Positions 42,615 through 52,327 of a stretch of DNA of 61,258 nt are shown piece after piece (the first letter of the stretch is position 1; the number at the start of each line of letters is the position of its first letter). Source of the DNA: CAIOZW01 sp049317725. Lineage in GTDB: Bacteria > Acidobacteriota > Blastocatellia > RBC074. The stretch lies in assembly GCA_049317725.1 (NCBI GenBank), contig JBMOHS010000002.1:1-61258 (forward strand). The letters are read 5' to 3'. The notes beneath the pieces are model-generated. The model worked only from the letters and a program-made list of their open reading frames with translations. It searched no databases and was not told the origin of the DNA. The position numbers and the translations under genes were made by a program.

Positions 42615-43538
42615 ATGAATAAACGATTTCTATTGGCGCTGGCAGGGGCGGTCTTTTTTGGACTGGTCTCGATCTATGCGGCGAAGTTCTTCCTGGAAAG
42701 CCGCCTCAACCAAGCTCGCGTCCGGCAGCAGCAAGGAGTGGTCGCGGCGGCGGTCGACATCGCCCCGGGCACCCGCATCGAGCCACAGCACATTACCGTT
42801 ACCCAATACCCACGGGAGCTGCTGCCCGAGCAGGCGATGATTCAGCAATCGGAGGTGCTCGGACGGGTGGCAATCGCGGAGATTCCCGCGAGGATGCCAG
42901 TTCTCAGTCGCTACCTTGCCGGCGTCGGGGCCCAGCCAGGGATCTCCGGTGTGACTGCGGCAGGGATGAGGGCTGTCTCGGTCCGCGTCGATGAGGCGAG
43001 CAGCGTGGGAGGATTTGTCTCCCCGGGGACCTACGTCGATGTCATCGCGATCATGCAGCCGCAATTGGAAGGGGCCCGGCAAGTCTCCAAGGTCATTCTC
43101 CAGAAGGTGAGGGTTCTCGCGGGCGGGCAGCAGATGCAGAACCGCGCCGAGGGGAAGCCCACCCTCGTCAACACGGTTACGCTTGAGGTCACGCCGGCTC
43201 AGGCCGAGAAATTGAAGTTGGCGGAAGCGGAGGGGCGATTGCAACTCTCGATTCGCAACGCGACCGATCTTGTCATCGAGACGACACCGGGGGCGACGCG
43301 CCGGGATGTGATCAACGACGTCGCCCTCGAGCAGCGGGCGCTCGAGGGCGCCCGAGCCGCAGGTTCAGCCCCGCCAAGGAGCGGTGTCTCCGGTCCAACG
43401 AGCGAGCCTCCTGTGCGCACCCGTCCCGTCGTGGCTCCCGCAAGCGATCCTGCGCCAGCCAAGAAACCGACTCCCGCTCCCCCCACCATCGAGCTGATTG
43501 AAGGGGCGAAGCGGTCGCAAATCCAGATTATCCCGTAA
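42615..43538 (+). CDS. cpaB: Flp pilus assembly protein CpaB/RcpC
   Basis: This 307-residue protein has an N-terminal helix (FLLALAGAVFFGLVSIYAA) and a SAF-like domain (GVVAAAVDIAPGTRIEPQHI). The CpaB core follows: MRAVSVRVDEASSVGGFVSP and VDVIAIMQPQ, then VTLEVTPAQAEKLKLAEAEGRLQL. It ends in a proline-rich tail. CpaB is periplasmic and links the secretin to the inner-membrane platform, possibly contacting peptidoglycan. The ATG at 42615 is supported by GGAGAAG upstream. Confidence 0.92.
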   Translation: MNKRFLLALAGAVFFGLVSIYAAKFFLESRLNQARVRQQQGVVAAAVDIAPGTRIEPQHITVTQYPRELLPEQAMIQQSEVLGRVAIAEIPARMPVLSRYLAGVGAQPGISGVTAAGMRAVSVRVDEASSVGGFVSPGTYVDVIAIMQPQLEGARQVSKVILQKVRVLAGGQQMQNRAEGKPTLVNTVTLEVTPAQAEKLKLAEAEGRLQLSIRNATDLVIETTPGATRRDVINDVALEQRALEGARAAGSAPPRSGVSGPTSEPPVRTRPVVAPASDPAPAKKPTPAPPTIELIEGAKRSQIQIIP

Positions 43539-43598
43539 GGGGGTGTCAGCCGATCGACCTTCAGCCTCCCCCACGATTCGGGAGACCTGAACGAAGCG

Positions 43599-45317
43599 AT
43601 GACTCCAACGTCCACTATCGAGAACCATATGATGCGAAGAGATTCCGTGAGCAGAGAAGGGACACCGCCTCCTCCACCGTCCTCCCCGGTGAGGACCATC
43701 GACTCAACCCGCCATCCTCGTCGTCAGTTCCAAGCCAGGCGCCGGGCGGCCATTCTGATCTTTTCGGCCCTCTCGGTGCTTGGTCTGCTGGGGCAGTCGG
43801 CCAGGGCACAAGAGCGTGCGGCGCTGAAGGTCTCTTTTGGCAATGCCCAATCGACGGTTCGGGTCGACATCCTCGTCGGGCAGTCCCGCCTTCTCGAGTT
43901 CGACGAGGAGTACGAGCGCGTCTCGATCTCGGGAGAGAAGGTGGCCGAGGTGGTGCCGATCACCACCCGACAAGTGATGATCAACGGTCTCAGTTTTGGT
44001 CAGGTCAACTTGGTGGTCTGGGCGCGCGGCGCCACGACGGCGTCCCCGCGCATGCTGATCTTCGATCTTAATGTGCAGGCCAATCTGACCCTCATCGACA
44101 ATCAGATCAAGATGCTCTTTCCCAAGGAGAACATCCAACTGAGCCAGGCCAACAACTCCGTGGTGCTTTCTGGGACCGTTACCCGTCCGGAGCTGGCCGA
44201 ACAGGCGCAGAAGATCATTGAGGCGGCTGGCCTCAAGGTCACCAACCTCTTGAAGAGCCCAGTCCTCGACGCCGCCCAGGTCCAGTTGCAGGTCCGCATT
44301 GCCGAGGTCAATCGACAAGTGCTCCGCCAGATTGCGCCGGCCTATGGGATCCAGAACACGCGCCTTCCCACCTACATCAACCCGAGCGGCCCCGCTCAAT
44401 TCAGCAACATCCCACTAGCGGGGAGAGGAGCCGCTGGCTCGCTCTTCGATGTGACGGCGAGCCCAGCCATCAACCTCTTCGTCGGCAGCATCGTTGGCGG
44501 GACAGTCATCCAAGGGTTTCTCAATGCGATGTACTCGCGGGGCGCCCTCCGTGATCTCGCCGAGCCCAACTTGATCGCGATGCACGGCCAGACCGCCAAC
44601 TTTCTCGCCGGCGGGGAGTTTCCGATTCCGGTCGTGCAGGCCGTGACCCAGGGGCAGAGCGCCGTGACCATCATCTACAAGGAGTTTGGCGTCAAGCTCT
44701 CTTTCACCCCGACTATTCTCGATGAAGATCACATCCGTCTCGAACTGGAGCCGGAGGTCTCCAGCCTCGACATCACCGCGGCGATTCAGTTGTCAGGCTT
44801 CACGATCCCTGGACTGCGGGTGCGTCGGGCGAAGACGACCCTCGAGTTGCGCAACGGGCAGAGCTTTGCTCTGGCCGGGTTGATCGACAACTCGGAGCAG
44901 GTCAACCTCGCCAAGTTCCCCTTGCTGGGGGATATCCCGCTGATCGGAGAGCTCTTCAAGAGCCGCAGTTTCCGGCGCAACGAGACGGAGCTTCTCTTTC
45001 TGGCGACGGTCAAGATCGTTGAGCCACTCAATCCGGACCAACTCCCGCGCCTCCCAGGGGTGAGTGATACTCCGACTGGCGCACCGACTCCCGGGGCTTC
45101 CGGACCAGTAACACCCGACGGCAAGATCGAGGGACAGTCGGGCCATGCCGGGCCCCGTCGGCCGGACAATGTCCAAGCTCTCCCCTCAACTCCAGTAGTG
45201 ACTCCTCCCAAGGAGTCCACTGCCGCCAGCGAGACCCGTCCACCCGCGGCGATCCTTGGACCCGTTGGTCCTGACAAACCGCTCCCGGGGACGAATGGTC
45301 AGAAACGACCAGAGTGA
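43599..45317 (+). CDS. cpaC: Tad pilus secretin CpaC/RcpA
   Basis: This 572-residue protein has a long basic N-region, a signal peptide (ILIFSALSVLGLLGQSARAQ, about 52-71), a pilus-assembly N-domain (VDILVGQSRLLEFDEEYERV) and a BON-like segment (ANNSVVLSGTVTRPELAEQA). The secretin domain (FGVKLSFTPTILDEDHIRLE, LEPEVSSLDI, FPLLGDIPLIGELFKS) comes next, with a proline-rich C-terminus. It forms the outer-membrane pore. A second start at 43629 (MMRR) would shorten the unusually long N-region. Confidence 0.93.
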   Translation: MTPTSTIENHMMRRDSVSREGTPPPPPSSPVRTIDSTRHPRRQFQARRRAAILIFSALSVLGLLGQSARAQERAALKVSFGNAQSTVRVDILVGQSRLLEFDEEYERVSISGEKVAEVVPITTRQVMINGLSFGQVNLVVWARGATTASPRMLIFDLNVQANLTLIDNQIKMLFPKENIQLSQANNSVVLSGTVTRPELAEQAQKIIEAAGLKVTNLLKSPVLDAAQVQLQVRIAEVNRQVLRQIAPAYGIQNTRLPTYINPSGPAQFSNIPLAGRGAAGSLFDVTASPAINLFVGSIVGGTVIQGFLNAMYSRGALRDLAEPNLIAMHGQTANFLAGGEFPIPVVQAVTQGQSAVTIIYKEFGVKLSFTPTILDEDHIRLELEPEVSSLDITAAIQLSGFTIPGLRVRRAKTTLELRNGQSFALAGLIDNSEQVNLAKFPLLGDIPLIGELFKSRSFRRNETELLFLATVKIVEPLNPDQLPRLPGVSDTPTGAPTPGASGPVTPDGKIEGQSGHAGPRRPDNVQALPSTPVVTPPKESTAASETRPPAAILGPVGPDKPLPGTNGQKRPE

Positions 45318-45424
45318 GGCCCAAGGCTCGGATCGGATCAGGCCTTCTTCCAGCCTGAATGATTCCCGACATATTGCCCGATCGGCAACTTGTCCGATCG
45401 ACATATTGGTGGTTAAACTTGAAG

Positions 45425-46780
45425 ATGCTGCGCCGACGAGAAAGAGAAGACCTGCCACGGGGGTTGACAGCAACCCCTGCCGAGCGGATCAGAAAAGGGA
45501 GAAACAGCGAGAGAGGAACCATCCTCGCGCTGACGGGGATCCTCGTGACGGTCCTGATTGGGGCGCTGGCACTGGCGATCGATCTTGGATATGCCTTCAG
45601 TCTCCGTCACCAACTTCAGAACGCCGTCGACGCCGCGGCACTCGCCGGGGCGAGCGGGCTGCGTTCGACGATCGAGTCTGGATCCGCCCAGCCGCATCAA
45701 GAGCAGATCGTCAAGGATCTCTCGGTTCTCTACGCCTCCTACAATCAGGTTCGGCGCTATGCTGACACACCCGGCGGCAACCCCTCCGCCAATCCCAATC
45801 GACTGGTGCTCGATCCGGGACAAGTGACACTGGTCGGGCCACCAGAGAATCCACAAGTGCGGATCGAAGCCAACCTTCCGATGACCTTTCTCTTTGCTGG
45901 GCTCCTCGGTCTCTCTTCCGCGACGATCCAATCGGTGACGATCGCCTCCACCTTCCCGATCGATGGCGCAACGGGCGGGCTTGGTGGGTGTTGGCGCCCC
46001 CTGCTGCTGCCCGATACCTTCTTTCAATCGGGGGATATCGTTCGATACGTCGGGGATCCTGCCCGCTTGAACAGCCCCTTGCCGAACCAGCCTGGGGACT
46101 ACTACCGCTCCCGCTTCGCGGCAGGGTCACGACTCGGCCCCCCCTTCGTCGACAGTGTCGGCGCGGCTGGCGCTTGGGTGACCGGACTGCGCGATACGAC
46201 CCAAATGACCGAAGTCGGCGTCAAGACGATCCTGGGGCAGCAGGTCACGCTACAGCGGATCTACTATCGCATTCCCAATCTGACGACGCGACCCAGGGCG
46301 ACGTTCAGCGAGCTCCCGACCGGCCTGCTTGCCAACTTCGGCTACTGCGGCGAGATTCGAGTGGGGGAGATTCTCCCCATCTACCCTGTCAACGACGCCA
46401 ACACCTACCAACAGGTTCAGGAAGGACTGACCGCACTGCGGTTCCGGATCAATGACGTCGTCGACACCACCGCCTGGAACCAGTACCGCTACGTCAAGAC
46501 CCCGTCCTACCCGGCCCCCAACTCGCACGCGGGAATTCTCCCCGTGCTTCTTTTCAATCCGGTGGAGCTGGTGAGAAACCCTGCTGCCACCCAACTGCAG
46601 GTGACCAATGTCGGCCTCTTTTATTTAGAGGAGGTCCGCTCTGATGGAGCCCTGCGAGGAACCTTTGTGCGCGAACTCTTTGTGGGGGGCAGGCCCGTCT
46701 CTCCCGCCCATCTGCCGCCAGATTCTGCCCCGTCATTCCAGCGCAACTGGCTCCCAATGGCGACTCAGTTGTTGCAATGA
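45425..46780 (+). CDS. tadG: TadG-like pilus assembly protein
   Basis: This 451-residue protein has an N-terminal Tad domain: ERGTILALTGILVTVLIGAL, LAIDLGYAFSLRHQLQNAVD and AAALAGASGLR. A large, mostly beta-rich extracytoplasmic region of about 370 residues follows, with few cysteines and no von Willebrand A motif. An in-frame ATG at 45359 would add 22 residues. TadG family proteins take part in Tad secretion or anchoring. It lies after the secretin gene and is followed by a 482-bp gap. Confidence 0.85.
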   Translation: MLRRREREDLPRGLTATPAERIRKGRNSERGTILALTGILVTVLIGALALAIDLGYAFSLRHQLQNAVDAAALAGASGLRSTIESGSAQPHQEQIVKDLSVLYASYNQVRRYADTPGGNPSANPNRLVLDPGQVTLVGPPENPQVRIEANLPMTFLFAGLLGLSSATIQSVTIASTFPIDGATGGLGGCWRPLLLPDTFFQSGDIVRYVGDPARLNSPLPNQPGDYYRSRFAAGSRLGPPFVDSVGAAGAWVTGLRDTTQMTEVGVKTILGQQVTLQRIYYRIPNLTTRPRATFSELPTGLLANFGYCGEIRVGEILPIYPVNDANTYQQVQEGLTALRFRINDVVDTTAWNQYRYVKTPSYPAPNSHAGILPVLLFNPVELVRNPAATQLQVTNVGLFYLEEVRSDGALRGTFVRELFVGGRPVSPAHLPPDSAPSFQRNWLPMATQLLQ

Positions 46781-47262
46781 CCGGCGAATATCCGAGAGTG
46801 GTCAAGCATCCTCTCCGGCGGAATTGGTTCAGGTCACCCCGAAAGGAGGCCCTTTTTTGGAGTGGTGTTTCGGTTGGGAGACGAATATAATTGGCGCGTC
46901 AGTTCGGTCAAGCGAACGTGAGTCGGGTTCAGAAACGTCAAAAAGAGGTCGAAAGAGGGCCTTGGAAAGACAAAAAGTGAGAGAAAAGGGGGCAAGAAGC
47001 CTGCTTCCTTGCGAGGAGAGAACGACGGATTACCGACTGGAAAGAACCGATGCCGATCTGACAGGAGTGTGCCGCACTCCCCATTTTCTGACCCGATGAA
47101 TGGCCGAGCCATCCCCCTTGGGCTGTTCCTGGACCGCTCGCGACTTTTCCGTTGCAGATCCTGCCCCTCATTCTCCCCGGGAGACGTTTTGGCGAGTAGG
47201 CAAGTTGGCTGGACCAGACGATGCGAGTCCGCGGGTGACGCGGAGTAAGGACGAGAAAGACC
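46781..47262. other. Intergenic region upstream of cpaE
   Basis: These 482 bp contain no recognisable gene. GAGGCCC followed by TTTTTT at 46847-46858 may be a weak terminator after tadG. A consensus TATAAT occurs at 46886-46891. The remainder is purine-rich (AAAAAGAGG-type) leader. Confidence 0.55.
46886..46891 (+). promoter_or_regulatory. Candidate -10 element upstream of cpaE
   Basis: TATAAT matches the sigma-70 -10 consensus exactly, in a genome where such AT-rich hexamers are rare. No good -35 hexamer lies 16-18 bp upstream, so an activator may be needed. It would give a leader of about 365 bases for the cpaE-onward transcript. Confidence 0.35.
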
Positions 47263-48531
47263 GTGCCAAATGCGATCTCAGTTGTAGTTCTGGGACGGAG
47301 CCTGACCCAGCAGGAACGGGTGCTCTTGCGCAGCGCCAGCCACAATCTGTCGGTGGTGGCGATTGTCGCGGAGCTGCCCAACGCGCCGCAGGTGCTCGAG
47401 GAGATGAACCGCCTCCGCCCCCAAGTCGCGCTGGTGCTGCTCAATGGGGATGTTCATCACTCCTTTCAGCTCGTCCAGCGGATTCGGCAGGAACTCCCGG
47501 CGACGGTCATCATCTGCTCCAGCGAGAACCATTCACCAGACCTGATTCTCGAGTCGTTACGCAGTGGCGCGATCGACTTTTTGCGTCAACCCTTTGATAC
47601 GGCAGAGGTCGCCAAGGTCTTTGAGCGCGTCGAGCGAGAGGTGCATCGCCCAGAGGAGTCGACGCTTGGCCGGGTCGTCGCCGTCTACTCCAGCAAGGGA
47701 GGCTGTGGCACGACCTTCCTCGCCGCCAATCTTGCGGCGACGTTGACCCGACCCGGAGGCAAGCGCTCGACAATCATCGACCTCAATCTGCAGGCTGGTG
47801 ATCAGCCGCTCTACCTCGGCTTGGAGCCGAACTACTCCATTCACGATGTCGTCCGCAATTTCGACCGGCTCGACGATCAGTTGCTTGGGAACTACCTGAC
47901 GCAACGATCGAAGTATCTCTCCCTCCTCGCCGCTCCAACCGAGATTACCAAGGAGGAGGACATCCGTGTCGAGCACGTCACCCGGGCGATCACGCTTTTG
48001 CGCTCGCAGTCCGACTACGTCGTCATCGATCCCCCCCGGGTCCTCAACGATATTACCGTGGCGGCACTCGACGCCGCCGACGACCTGATCCTCCTGATGA
48101 CCCTCGATATTCCGGCGATCCGCAGCGCCAAACGGGCGCTCGACATCTTCCGCCTCTTCGGGTACAGCCAAGATCGGATCCGGTTGGTCATCAACCGCTT
48201 TGTCAAATCGCCCGAATTCGACGTACGAAAGGTCGAGAAGGTCTTGGAGACCCCCGTCTATGCGACCATCGCCAACGATTATCACGCGGTGATCGCCTCG
48301 ATCAATGTAGGAGAGCCGCTGGTCTTGTCGAAGACCCAATCGCGGGTGGTGCAGGATATCCAGACGATTGCCGATAAGCTGACGGGGCGAGGCAATCAGC
48401 CTTCTTCCCGTTCGATGGCGGACCCACAGGTGCCGGGAAAGAAGCCCGCGCGTGGATTGACGGGGCTCTTGACGGGACTCCTCGGAGATCCCAAAACGTC
48501 CGCAGGTCCCAGTGAAGGGCCTGGCTCGTAA
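47263..48531 (+). CDS. cpaE: CpaE/TadZ pilus-localising ATPase
   Basis: This 422-residue protein has an N-terminal receiver-like domain (1-130; VVVLGRSLTQQERVLL, SGAIDFLRQPF). A MinD/ParA-type ATPase follows with the deviant Walker A YSSKGGCGTTFLAANLA near 142-158 and VVIDPPRVLNDITVAALD as switch II. The C-terminus is Gly-Leu-rich and basic (PARGLTGLLTGLL). TadZ positions the pilus at a cell pole. The start is a GTG at 47263 with AAGGACG upstream. Confidence 0.92.
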   Translation: MPNAISVVVLGRSLTQQERVLLRSASHNLSVVAIVAELPNAPQVLEEMNRLRPQVALVLLNGDVHHSFQLVQRIRQELPATVIICSSENHSPDLILESLRSGAIDFLRQPFDTAEVAKVFERVEREVHRPEESTLGRVVAVYSSKGGCGTTFLAANLAATLTRPGGKRSTIIDLNLQAGDQPLYLGLEPNYSIHDVVRNFDRLDDQLLGNYLTQRSKYLSLLAAPTEITKEEDIRVEHVTRAITLLRSQSDYVVIDPPRVLNDITVAALDAADDLILLMTLDIPAIRSAKRALDIFRLFGYSQDRIRLVINRFVKSPEFDVRKVEKVLETPVYATIANDYHAVIASINVGEPLVLSKTQSRVVQDIQTIADKLTGRGNQPSSRSMADPQVPGKKPARGLTGLLTGLLGDPKTSAGPSEGPGS

Positions 48532-48661
48532 CTCGACGGGCAGGGCCGCGAGGGCGATCGAGCAATCGAGCTGACGACGGAATTGAGATGACTGAATCGA
48601 TTGGACCTTGGGTTGCATCAAGCAGGACCCACCTCACAAGAGCCCCCGGTAGGGAGAAAGC

Positions 48662-50005
48662 ATGGCACTGACAGAACGATTGAACCTCCAGCTCAACAAG
48701 CCTCCGGTGACGGGAGAGCGCGAGCAGAACGAGTTGAACGAGATCATTGAGCGAGTACATCGCCGGTTGATCAATCGCCTCGATCTGCGCAAGCTGGAGG
48801 AGACAGAGCGGACCGATTCAACAGCCGCTCGCAATGAAGTCAAGCGGGTCATCGAGCTCCTGTTGCGGGAGGAGACGACTCCCCTCAACGCGCTTGAGCG
48901 GGAGATGGTCACCACCGCGGTGACGCACGAACTCTTCGGTTTGGGCCCGCTCGAACCGCTCCTCGCCGACCGCCTGATCTCCGATATCCTCGTCAATGGC
49001 CCGCATCAGATCTTTGTCGAGCGGCGTGGCCGGCTGGAGAAGGTCGACAAGGTCCGATTTCGGGATGATGTGCACCTGCTGCAGATCATCGACCGCATCG
49101 TCTCCCGGATTGGAAGGCGTGTCGATGAGTCCTCCCCGATGGTCGATGCACGGCTGGCGGATGGATCCCGCGTCAACGCGATCATTCCGCCACTCGCACT
49201 CGACGGCCCCGTCCTCTCCATCCGCCGGTTTGGGACGGATCCCCTGACGATCAAGGATCTGCTCGATCTCAACGCACTGACCCCACAGTTGGTCCAACTA
49301 CTTGAAGCCTGCGTCAAGGCACGCCTCAATGTCCTCATCTCCGGGGGAACGGGAGCCGGAAAGACGACGATGCTCAACTCCCTTTCCGGGTTCATTCCCC
49401 ACAACGAGCGACTGGTGACCATCGAAGACTCGGCGGAGCTTCTTCTGCAGCAACCCCACGTCGTTCGCTTGGAGACCCGTCCACCGAATATTGAAGGGAA
49501 GGGCGAGATCACGCAGCGATCGCTCCTGCGGAACTCCCTGCGCATGCGACCCGATCGGATCATCGTCGGCGAGGTCCGCGGCGAGGAAGCAATCGACATG
49601 CTCCAGGCGATGAACACGGGCCATGATGGGGGAATGACGACCATCCACGCCAACTCTCCCCGCGACGCCCTCTCCCGCCTCGAGACGATGATTGCCATGT
49701 CGAACCTGCGCATCTCCGATCGGGCGATGCGACAACAGATCAGCTCCGCCATCCACCTGATCCTGCAAGTCTCCCGCATGGGGGACGGATCCCGTAAGGT
49801 GGTCAGCGTCTCGGAGATCCTCGGCATGGAAGGCGAGGTCATCACCATGCAGGAGATCTACAAATATGTCCGCACCGGCGTCGGCATGAAGGGAGAAGTG
49901 CAGGGGCAATTCCGTCCAACGGGGATCCGTCCCCGGTTCTCCGAGCGGTTGGAACAGTACGGATTCAAGCTTCCAGCCCATCTCTTTGAGTCCGCTTGGT
50001 CCTGA
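48662..50005 (+). CDS. cpaF: CpaF/TadA secretion ATPase
   Basis: This 447-residue T2SS-E/GspE-type ATPase has LFGLGPLEPLLADRLISDIL, Walker A GGTGAGKTTMLN near 228-239, Asp box ERLVTIEDSAELLL, Walker B region DRIIVGEVRGEEAIDML and His box GHDGGMTTIHANSPRDAL. It powers pilin extrusion and retraction. GGGAGAAAGC precedes the ATG. The gap to cpaE is 130 bp, and tadB starts 64 bp later. Confidence 0.96.
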   Translation: MALTERLNLQLNKPPVTGEREQNELNEIIERVHRRLINRLDLRKLEETERTDSTAARNEVKRVIELLLREETTPLNALEREMVTTAVTHELFGLGPLEPLLADRLISDILVNGPHQIFVERRGRLEKVDKVRFRDDVHLLQIIDRIVSRIGRRVDESSPMVDARLADGSRVNAIIPPLALDGPVLSIRRFGTDPLTIKDLLDLNALTPQLVQLLEACVKARLNVLISGGTGAGKTTMLNSLSGFIPHNERLVTIEDSAELLLQQPHVVRLETRPPNIEGKGEITQRSLLRNSLRMRPDRIIVGEVRGEEAIDMLQAMNTGHDGGMTTIHANSPRDALSRLETMIAMSNLRISDRAMRQQISSAIHLILQVSRMGDGSRKVVSVSEILGMEGEVITMQEIYKYVRTGVGMKGEVQGQFRPTGIRPRFSERLEQYGFKLPAHLFESAWS

Positions 50006-50069
50006 TCGGATCGACTGGCTGTCCCGCAATTGGGATGGTGGGCTTCGATCCCGTGCAGAAGAGAAAGCC

Positions 50070-51050
50070 ATGAGTCTACTCTACCTCGAAATTGTCCTTG
50101 TCGGGATCACCTTCTTCTTCTTGACGTTGGCGATCTACTACTATGTCAGCCGCGATACAGACACCTACCGCCGGCAGGTCGAGGAGCAGCTCAAGAAGAT
50201 CGTCGAAGTACAAGGTGGAGTCAGCCAGCGCGAAATTGAAATTTTGCGCGAAGAGATTCTGTTGAGCACCGTTCCGTTCTTTCACCGGCTGCTGATCCGC
50301 TTCTCGATCTTCACGCAGTTGCAGGCGATCCTCAGCCAAGCGGAGATGATGATCTCCGTCTACCGGTTCATTCTCTTCAGTCTGATCGGGGGATTTCTCG
50401 CCGGGGTGCTCATCTTTCTTCTCTCACGATCGCTGATTGCGATGTTGATCACCACGGGGATCGTCATGTTCGCTCCGTTGCTCTTTGTCCTGCAGCGACG
50501 ACAAAAGCGCTTCGATCGTTTTTTGGAGCAGTTGCCCGATGCGCTCGAGATGATGGTCCGCTCGCTGCAGGCGGGCCATAGCTTCAGTTCGGCGTTGCAG
50601 ATGGTCGCGACCGAAATGCCGGAACCGATCGCGCGGGAGTTCGGAAAGACCTACGAGGAGCAGAACCTCGGGCTCAGTCTCAAGGCGGCACTCGAGAACC
50701 TCGTCAGTCGGGTTCCCTTGCTCGACCTCAAGCTCTGTGTGACCGCGGTCCTCATTCAGCGCGAGATTGGTGGGAACCTTTCCGAAGTCCTCCGCAACAT
50801 CAGCCACACGATTCGAGAACGGTTTCGCATTCAAGGTGAAGTACGCGTCAAGTCGGCACAAGCGCGCCTCTCGGGATATATTGTCAGCGCGCTCCCCTTC
50901 TTCCTCTTTTTCTGGATCAACCTTTTCAATGCGGAGTACATGAAGCCACTCTACGAGCATCCGAGCGGATATACCATCCTGGGGGTCGGGATTGGAATGC
51001 AGGTCATCGGGTGGCTGGTGATCAAGAAGATCGTCCGCATCGAGGTCTAG
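50070..51050 (+). CDS. tadB: TadB inner-membrane platform protein
   Basis: This 326-residue T2SF-domain protein has an N-terminal helix (YLEIVLVGITFFFLTLAIYY), paired helices at about 105-150, a cytoplasmic helical bundle (LEQLPDALEMMVRSLQAGHS, FGKTYEEQNLGLSLKAALEN) and two C-terminal helices. It is the integral membrane partner of CpaF. The start at 50070 was chosen by the position of the first helix. Confidence 0.93.
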   Translation: MSLLYLEIVLVGITFFFLTLAIYYYVSRDTDTYRRQVEEQLKKIVEVQGGVSQREIEILREEILLSTVPFFHRLLIRFSIFTQLQAILSQAEMMISVYRFILFSLIGGFLAGVLIFLLSRSLIAMLITTGIVMFAPLLFVLQRRQKRFDRFLEQLPDALEMMVRSLQAGHSFSSALQMVATEMPEPIAREFGKTYEEQNLGLSLKAALENLVSRVPLLDLKLCVTAVLIQREIGGNLSEVLRNISHTIRERFRIQGEVRVKSAQARLSGYIVSALPFFLFFWINLFNAEYMKPLYEHPSGYTILGVGIGMQVIGWLVIKKIVRIEV

Positions 51051-51109
51051 CGCCACTCGCGACATTGAGGGTTGGCACGGGAGAAGGGCAGCAGGGAGAG
51101 AGAAGAACC

Positions 51110-52045
51110 ATGGACGTCGCAGCGCTGGTATTGTATGGGGCGATAGGTCTGGCGGTAAGCAGTCTGGTGCTGGCCGCTTACTGGGTGTGGGTACGGCCGT
51201 CAGATCCGTTGCAGTCGCGACTCAAGAAGATCAACTCCGACTTTCTTCCGGAAGCGGAACGGCCACCCGTCTCGACGGTGGTCGTCGATCGGGTCATCAA
51301 GCCGATGGTCAGCCTGCTGCCGGCCTCCCCCCGCAATGTCCGCCGACTTCGACGACGATTGATGCAAGCCGGATTCTGGGGCGAGAATGCGGTAACGATC
51401 TACCGTGCCGTCGCTGTGGCGGCTTTTCTTCTCCTTCCGGCATTGACCATCTTTGTGGGGCGGGTCATCCTTGGCTTACCCTTTGATCAATCGCTGCTGG
51501 GGTTGGTGGCGGTGGCGTTTGGATTCGGCTTGCTCCTCCCTTCGATCGCCGTGTCGCGGTTGATTGCCAACCGCCAGAATCGAATTTCTCGCACCTTGCC
51601 CGATGCACTCGATATGATGGTGGTCTGTGTCGAGGCGGGGCTGGGGTTGAATGCGGCGCTGGTGCGGGTTGGGCAAGAGATGCAGCTTGTTGAGCCGTCG
51701 CTCTCGCAGGAGCTGGAGGTGACCAATCGGGAGATCCGTGCCGGGAGACCTCGTGATGAGGCCCTGCGGAATTTGGGAGATCGGACCGGTGTCGCCGATC
51801 TCAAATCCCTCGTCGCCATGCTTGTCCAGACCGACCGCTTCGGTACTTCGATCGCCGATTCGCTGCGAGTTTTCGCCGATTCGATGCGAACTCGTCGCCG
51901 TCAGCGAGCGGAGGAAATGGTGGCGAAGGCGGCGATCAAGTTGATTTTCCCGTTGCTCTTATTTATCTTTCCCGCGCTTTTGATCGTTCTCCTGGGGCCG
52001 GCGCTGATCAAACTTCCTGCCCTCCTCGGGGCCGCGGCAGAGTGA
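51110..52045 (+). CDS. tadC: TadC inner-membrane platform protein
   Basis: This 311-residue protein is a second T2SF-domain paralogue: helix VLYGAIGLAVSSLVLAAYWV, RTLPDALDMMVVCVEAGLGL with the TadC-specific LNAALVRVGQEM, and MRTRRRQRAEEMVAKAAIKLIF before the last helices. It pairs with TadB. GCAGGGAGAG lies upstream of the ATG at 51110, which is 59 bp after tadB. Confidence 0.94.
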   Translation: MDVAALVLYGAIGLAVSSLVLAAYWVWVRPSDPLQSRLKKINSDFLPEAERPPVSTVVVDRVIKPMVSLLPASPRNVRRLRRRLMQAGFWGENAVTIYRAVAVAAFLLLPALTIFVGRVILGLPFDQSLLGLVAVAFGFGLLLPSIAVSRLIANRQNRISRTLPDALDMMVVCVEAGLGLNAALVRVGQEMQLVEPSLSQELEVTNREIRAGRPRDEALRNLGDRTGVADLKSLVAMLVQTDRFGTSIADSLRVFADSMRTRRRQRAEEMVAKAAIKLIFPLLLFIFPALLIVLLGPALIKLPALLGAAAE

Positions 52046-52168
52046 TCTCTTGAGACAAGCCCACCACAGGACGCAAGGGAAATGTACGACAAGAATGAAA
52101 CGAAGAACAGCCGAGACAGAGGGGACACGTAGGGATGGCTGGTTGAATACGGAAGAAGGAGAGTTCGT

Positions 52169-52327
52169 ATGCGCTTGTTGGTTGCCATGTTGTTGCAGAC
52201 AGGGGAACGCCCCGATCTGACGATCAATTACATCATCATTGGAATTCTGCTGGTAGTTGCTGCCTTTCTCAGCATCATTGTGGTGCGTCGTCGGATGAAG
52301 GAGCAGGATGACGATTGGGATGTGTAG
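52169..52327 (+). CDS. Small single-pass membrane protein of the tad tail (52 aa)
   Basis: This 52-residue gene is easily missed. It starts MRLLVAMLLQTGERPDLTIN and has one strong membrane helix (YIIIGILLVVAAFLSIIVV). A cytoplasmic-type tail is basic then acidic (RRRMKEQDDDWDV). GAAGGAGA with 8-bp spacing is among the best ribosome sites in the locus. The gene starts 123 bp after tadC and overlaps the DUF192 start by 20 bp. Translation initiation signals, helix and context argue it is real. No family was recognised; it could be a platform accessory subunit. Confidence 0.72.
   Translation: MRLLVAMLLQTGERPDLTINYIIIGILLVVAAFLSIIVVRRRMKEQDDDWDV

Noticed and set aside
46644..47099. A 151-codon plus-strand frame overlapping the end of tadG and the following gap
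   Set aside because: Its first third is a shadow of tadG and the rest is charged low-complexity sequence, with no ribosome site.
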